Origin: Clostridia bacterium
GTDB taxonomy: Bacteria; Bacillota; Clostridia; Oscillospirales; CAG-272
Assembly (NCBI GenBank): GCA_017621015.1
Contig: JAGAUC010000138.1
Coordinates: 1-9,152 of the forward strand
Reading direction: 5' to 3'
DNA length: 9,152 nucleotides
The notes beneath the pieces were generated by a model. The model was not told where the DNA came from. It saw nothing but the letters and a program-made list of their open reading frames with translations, and did no database searches. Made by a program: the position numbers and the translations under genes. Each line of letters opens with the position of its first letter. The stretch's first letter is position 1. Positions 7,246 to 9,152 of the stretch are shown piece after piece.

Positions 7246-7322
7246 TGGTAGCGGCGACTGGATTTGAACCGGTGACACCGCGGGTATGAACCGCGTGCTC
7301 TAGCCAACTGAGCTACGCCGCC
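7246..7322 (-). tRNA. tRNA-Met (CAU), probably elongator
   Basis: Read on the minus strand, 77 nt including CCA. The acceptor stem GGCGGCG pairs with CGCCGCT (one G-U), the D-arm is GCTCAGTTGGCTAGAGC, and the anticodon loop TTCATAC carries CAT on a CGCGG/CCGCG stem. The variable loop is GTGTC. The paired first position argues against initiator tRNA, and the body resembles elongator Met more than Ile-lysidine tRNA. The T-stem ACCGG/CCAGT has a C-A mismatch at its middle pair, which is unusual. First gene of the operon. Confidence 0.94.
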
Positions 7323-7344
7323 ATGTCCTCGACAGGCACGAGTT

Positions 7345-7373
7345 ACTATACCACAGGAAAACGGGGTTGTCAA
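7345..7373 (-). promoter_or_regulatory. Promoter of the tRNA-Met/tRNA-Glu operon (TTGACA-17-TATAGT)
   Basis: On the minus strand TTGACA lies at 7373-7368 and TATAGT at 7350-7345 with a 17-bp spacer, nearly full consensus. The expected start near 7338 is about 16 nt before the mature 5' end of tRNA-Met, as usual for stable RNA genes. Confidence 0.9.
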
Positions 7374-7409
7374 CACTTTTTTTGCCCGAGGCGCAAAATT
7401 ATTCTCCCG

Positions 7410-7438
7410 TTGTATTTTTCTCCCGTTCGTGGTACAAT
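7410..7438 (+). promoter_or_regulatory. Extended -10 promoter of the NifX-SlyD fusion gene
   Basis: TACAAT at 7433-7438 is preceded by TGG (extended -10); the best -35 at 17 bp is TTGTAT (7410-7415), a poor match. The leader to the ATG at 7473 is about 28 nt. The weak -35 suggests reliance on the extended -10 or on an activator; no operator was recognised. Confidence 0.6.
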
Positions 7439-7472
7439 TCTAAGGAATGAAATACTACGGAGGAATTCTACT

Positions 7473-8315
7473 ATGAAAATTGCAGTTACGTTTGAAAACG
7501 GTCAGGTGTTCCAGCACTTTGGCCATACCGAGCAGTTCAAGCTCTATGAGGTGGAGGGCGGCAAGATCGTCTCTTCCGAGGTCATCGACACCAACGGCAG
7601 CGGCCACGAGGCACTGGCGGACTTCCTTGCCCAGCGCGGCGTAGGCGCACTGGTCTGCGGCGGCATCGGCGATGGCGCACAGGCTGCTCTCTCCGCTTCC
7701 GGCATCGAGATCTGCTCCGGCGCACAGGGCGACGCCGACGAGGCTGTGGCAGCCTTCCTGCGTGGCGAACTGGTCTCCGCCGGTGTCAACTGTGACCACC
7801 ACGACCACGACCATGAAGAGGGCGGCGGCTGCGGCGGCAGCTGTGGCAGCTGCGGTGGCTGCGGCGGTCATTCCGCTCCCGCTATCGAAGGCCCCAATGT
7901 GGGCAAGGTCTGCAAGACCCACTATCGCGGCACCTTCAACGACGGCACCGTGTTCGACTCCTCTTATGACCGTGGCGAGCCTCTGGAGTTCGTCTGCGGC
8001 GTTGGCATGATGATCCGCGGCTACGACGAGGCCGTTGCCAAGATGGCCGTGGGCGAGTCCATCGACATCCACCTCACCCCCGATCAGGCCTACGGCTACC
8101 CCGATCCCCGCGCCATCTTCACCGTGGAGCTGGCACAGCTTCCCGGCGCAGAGGAGGCAAAGGTGGGCGAGAAGGTGGTGCTCTACACCAACGCAGGCCA
8201 GCCCATGCAGGTAACGGTGGCGGCAAAGGATGAAAAGACCATCACCTTCGACGGCAACAGCGAAATGGCCGGCAAGGAATTGAATTTCCACATCGAACTG
8301 GTGGAAGTGCAGTAA
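7473..8315 (+). CDS. NifX/NafY-like domain fused to SlyD-like FKBP prolyl isomerase through a Cys/His linker
   Basis: A 280-residue three-part protein. Residues 1-105 match the dinitrogenase Fe-Mo cofactor-binding (NifX/NafY/MTH1175-like) fold: MKIAVTFENG, HFGHTEQF (15-22), DTNGSGHEAL (39-48) and the CGGIGDGAQ loop (62-70). Residues 107-133 are a metal-binding linker with C107, H109, H110, H112, H114, C120, C124, C127, C130 and H133. Residues 140-280 are an FKBP-type prolyl isomerase: DGTVFD (157-162), MIRGYDEAV (180-188), AYG (206-208). It is followed by an insert-in-flap block and MAGKELNFHIELVEV (265-279) as in SlyD. SlyD assists folding and nickel delivery; NifX-like proteins bind metal clusters; a joint metal-chaperone role is inferred. 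The start at 7473 has ACGGAGGA 8 nt upstream and the promoter excludes the ATG at 7323. Codons are strongly C-ending. Confidence 0.92.
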   Translation: MKIAVTFENGQVFQHFGHTEQFKLYEVEGGKIVSSEVIDTNGSGHEALADFLAQRGVGALVCGGIGDGAQAALSASGIEICSGAQGDADEAVAAFLRGELVSAGVNCDHHDHDHEEGGGCGGSCGSCGGCGGHSAPAIEGPNVGKVCKTHYRGTFNDGTVFDSSYDRGEPLEFVCGVGMMIRGYDEAVAKMAVGESIDIHLTPDQAYGYPDPRAIFTVELAQLPGAEEAKVGEKVVLYTNAGQPMQVTVAAKDEKTITFDGNSEMAGKELNFHIELVEVQ

Positions 8316-8347
8316 CAAAAAAGAGCCCGCAAGGGCTCTTTTTTGTT
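8314..8347. terminator. Bidirectional terminator after the NifX-SlyD gene
   Basis: A perfect 15-bp stem (8314-8328 with 8333-8347), loop GCAA, A6 and T6 in the arms. It starts within the TAA stop of the fusion gene. The MITE-like element follows directly. Confidence 0.92.
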
Positions 8348-8349
8348 AA

Positions 8350-8444
8350 GTAATAAGTAAGAGTGAAAAGTGAATAAGCGTGGTGTTCGCTGCGCGAACC
8401 ATTTAAATTGTCCGCCTCAAGGCGGACACCTTACCTATTACTTT
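8350..8444 (+). mobile_element. MITE-like hairpin element, copy 1 (shortened right end)
   Basis: Positions 8355-8439 match the reverse complement of 8915-8999 at 79 of 85 positions with no gap. It contains two hairpins: GTTCGC-TGC-GCGAAC (8385-8399) and TGTCCGCC-TCAA-GGCGGACA (8409-8428). The left end carries the GTAAGAGTGAAAAGTGAA terminal repeat. At the right end the other copy has 14 extra nt between two CTATT direct repeats, which are collapsed to one here, removing most of the right terminal repeat. It encodes no protein; any movement would need a transposase from elsewhere. Confidence 0.8.
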
Positions 8445-8475
8445 CCATCGTCCGCTTCATAGCGGACGATGGAAA
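8442..8475. repeat. Perfect 15-bp hairpin next to the CRP-type box
   Basis: Stem 8442-8456 with 8461-8475, loop TCAT. Its core GTCCGC...GCGGAC is the same as in the second hairpin of both MITE-like copies, so it is probably a relic of a related element. There is no T-run after it, so it is not a standard terminator. It abuts the TGTGA box at 8476. Confidence 0.75.
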
Positions 8476-8491
8476 TGTGACTTTTATCACA
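8476..8491. promoter_or_regulatory. CRP/FNR-family binding site upstream of trxA
   Basis: TGTGACTTTTATCACA is a perfect TGTGA-N6-TCACA palindrome, the CRP consensus. Its centre (8483.5) is 41.5 bp from the A at 8525, a suitable start 7 nt after the -10 TATACT. It covers the place of the -35, where no good hexamer exists. This is the layout of a class II activated promoter. Confidence 0.8.
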
Positions 8492-8512
8492 GAATAATGG
8501 GACAGATTGGGG

Positions 8513-8518
8513 TATACT
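8513..8518 (+). promoter_or_regulatory. -10 box of the trxA promoter
   Basis: TATACT (5 of 6 to consensus) lies 35 nt before the trxA ATG. At 17 bp upstream the sequence is CAGAAT (8490-8495), which is not a usable -35. The promoter therefore probably depends on the factor bound at 8476-8491. Confidence 0.7.
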
Positions 8519-8553
8519 AAGACCAGAAAAGAAAAACAAAGGAGGCCGAGACA

Positions 8554-8859
8554 ATGTCTGCTATCAATCTCAATCAAAATAACTTCCATCATGAAGTGAT
8601 GAATTCCGATAAGCCTGTGCTGCTGGACTTCTGGGCACCGTGGTGCGGCCCTTGCCGCCGTGTTGTCCCCATCGTAGAGGAGATCGCCCGTGAGCGCAGC
8701 GACATCAAGGTGGGCAAGATCAACATTGAGGACGAGCAAGCCCTCGCCCGCGAGTTCCGCGTTATGAGCATCCCCACGCTGCTGGTGGTGAAAAACGGGC
8801 AGGTGGTGAACCGCTCCGTAGGCGTCAAGTCCAAAAGCGCCATCCTCAATATGCTGTAA
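8554..8859 (+). CDS. trxA: Thioredoxin
   Basis: A 101-residue single-domain thioredoxin, close to the usual length of about 105. The redox-active motif is WCGPC (W30, C31, C34), preceded by PVLLDFWAP; the cis-proline is P74 in SIPTLLVVKNG. It reduces protein disulfides in the cytoplasm, normally recharged by thioredoxin reductase, which is not in this window. The start at 8554 has AAAGGAGG 8 nt upstream. It is monocistronic, framed by its own terminator (8858-8889) and by that of the upstream gene. A perfect CRP-type box sits at the -35 position, and a Crp/Fnr-family gene converges from the right, so control by that regulator is likely. Inverted copies of a MITE-like element lie on both sides. 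Confidence 0.96.
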   Translation: MSAINLNQNNFHHEVMNSDKPVLLDFWAPWCGPCRRVVPIVEEIARERSDIKVGKINIEDEQALAREFRVMSIPTLLVVKNGQVVNRSVGVKSKSAILNML

Positions 8860-8889
8860 AAAAAGAGAGCCGCAAGGCTCCCTTTTTTT
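8858..8889 (+). terminator. Rho-independent terminator of trxA
   Basis: Stem 8858-8871 with 8876-8889, loop GCAA, one A-C mismatch (8866/8881), ending in seven T. It begins within the TAA stop of trxA. Confidence 0.9.
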
Positions 8890-8891
8890 AG

Positions 8892-9004
8892 GTTATAAGT
8901 AATAGTGAAAAGTGAATAGGTAAGGTGTCCGCCTTTAGGCGGACAATTAAAATAGTTCGCGCAGCGAACACCACACTTCTTCACTCTTCACTCTTACTTT
9001 TAAC
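8892..9004 (-). mobile_element. MITE-like hairpin element, copy 2 (complete)
   Basis: About 113 bp with imperfect terminal inverted repeats: the outer 29 nt at the two ends match at 24 positions. Inside are hairpins TGTCCGCC-TTTA-GGCGGACA (8926-8945) and GTTCGC-GCA-GCGAAC (8955-8969). It is copy 1 in the opposite orientation, 79 of 85 identical over the shared core. It has no coding capacity and fills the space between the trxA terminator and the regulator's terminator. A short TTA at each border could be a target duplication but is too small and AT-rich to be sure. Confidence 0.82.
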
Positions 9005-9006
9005 TT

Positions 9007-9034
9007 AAAAAGCGCCCCCGTAGGGGTGCTTTTT
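9007..9034 (-). terminator. Terminator of the Crp/Fnr-family gene
   Basis: A 12-bp stem (9007-9018 with 9023-9034, one G-U pair), loop CGTA on the plus strand, with A5 and T5 arms. On the minus strand it begins at the TAA stop of the regulator and ends in T5; it could also stop rightward transcription. Confidence 0.88.
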
Positions 9035-9152
9035 ATTCGCTTAAGCCTTCCAGCGCGTCCATATCCAAAATCTCCACCGTGCCGCGGGAAACCTTCACCC
9101 AGCCCTCGCTTTGGAAATACCGCAGCATGCGGGTAATGACCTCGCGGTGAGA
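9033..9152 (-). CDS. Crp/Fnr-family transcriptional regulator, C-terminal fragment
   Basis: The frame enters at the window edge and ends with TAA at 9035-9033, giving the last 39 residues. They read SHREVITRMLRYFQSEG, the recognition helix of the Crp-type winged helix, then the wing and tail (VSRGTVEILDMDALEGL). In E. coli CRP the residues R180, E181 and R185 of the motif R-E-x-x-x-R read the TGTGA half-site; this fragment has R, E and R at the same spacing. FNR, which reads TTGAT, has a different pattern (V-E-x-x-S-R). The sensor domain is outside the window, so the signal (cyclic nucleotide, oxygen, nitric oxide, redox) is unknown. It converges on trxA, whose promoter carries the matching box. 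Confidence 0.86.
   Translation of the reverse strand, partial: SHREVITRMLRYFQSEGWVKVSRGTVEILDMDALEGLSE

Noticed and set aside
7062..7376. Short open frames on both strands over the tRNA genes
   Set aside because: They are translations of tRNA genes (for example GNRTHVTAVK and ATGFEPVTPRV), a well-known false-gene pattern.
7455..8318. A 287-codon minus-strand frame over the NifX-SlyD gene
   Set aside because: It is an Ala/His/Val-rich shadow of a gene with strongly C-ending codons; the plus-strand product has clear domains.
8476..8491. An FNR-type TTGAT-N4-ATCAA site at trxA
   Set aside because: The half-sites are TGTGA/TCACA, not TTGAT/ATCAA, and the regulator fragment has CRP-like rather than FNR-like recognition residues.
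8350..9004. The repeated hairpins as a CRISPR array
   Set aside because: There are only two long copies, in opposite orientation and more than 450 bp apart, with a gene between them and no regular spacers.

Overview
The window looks like a piece of a gut-type Bacillota (Clostridia, probably Oscillospirales-like) chromosome. This rests on strong AGGAGG-type ribosome binding sites, TTGACA/TATAAT promoters often with an extended -10, tRNAs with encoded CCA, a SpoIIIE/FtsK-type translocase, tandem half-size TSUP transporters, and intergenic hairpin repeats. The lineage is an inference; no rRNA or other strict marker is present.

Left part (1-5800). Two half-length TSUP/DUF81 membrane proteins are read leftward and 2 nt apart; the second runs off the window. 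Divergent from them, a strong promoter (851-879) starts a three-gene unit: ftsK (977 aa DNA translocase), a TIGR01212-type radical SAM protein overlapping it by 4 nt, and a glycine-rich two-helix membrane protein of unknown function. It ends at a 13-bp hairpin terminator.

Middle part (5800-7375). An AT-richer XRE-type regulator has its own promoter and a palindrome next to the -35. Converging on it is a two-gene tRNA operon (Met-CAU, then Glu-UUC) with a textbook promoter. One bidirectional terminator lies between the two units.

Right part (7400-9152). A 280-aa protein fuses a NifX/NafY-like domain, a Cys/His-rich metal-binding linker and a SlyD-like FKBP prolyl isomerase. It is followed by trxA and, converging on trxA, the C-terminal end of a Crp/Fnr-family regulator. 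A perfect TGTGA-N6-TCACA box sits at the right place (centre near -41.5) to make trxA a class II activated promoter, and the regulator fragment carries the R-E-x-x-x-R recognition pattern of TGTGA-binding CRP proteins. Two 93%-identical copies of a MITE-like hairpin element lie in opposite orientation on either side of trxA. Together the right part reads as a redox/metal-handling neighbourhood: a metal-binding chaperone fusion, a thioredoxin and a likely regulator.

The observations most worth following are the NifX-SlyD fusion, the matched regulator/box pair at trxA, and the inverted MITE pair.
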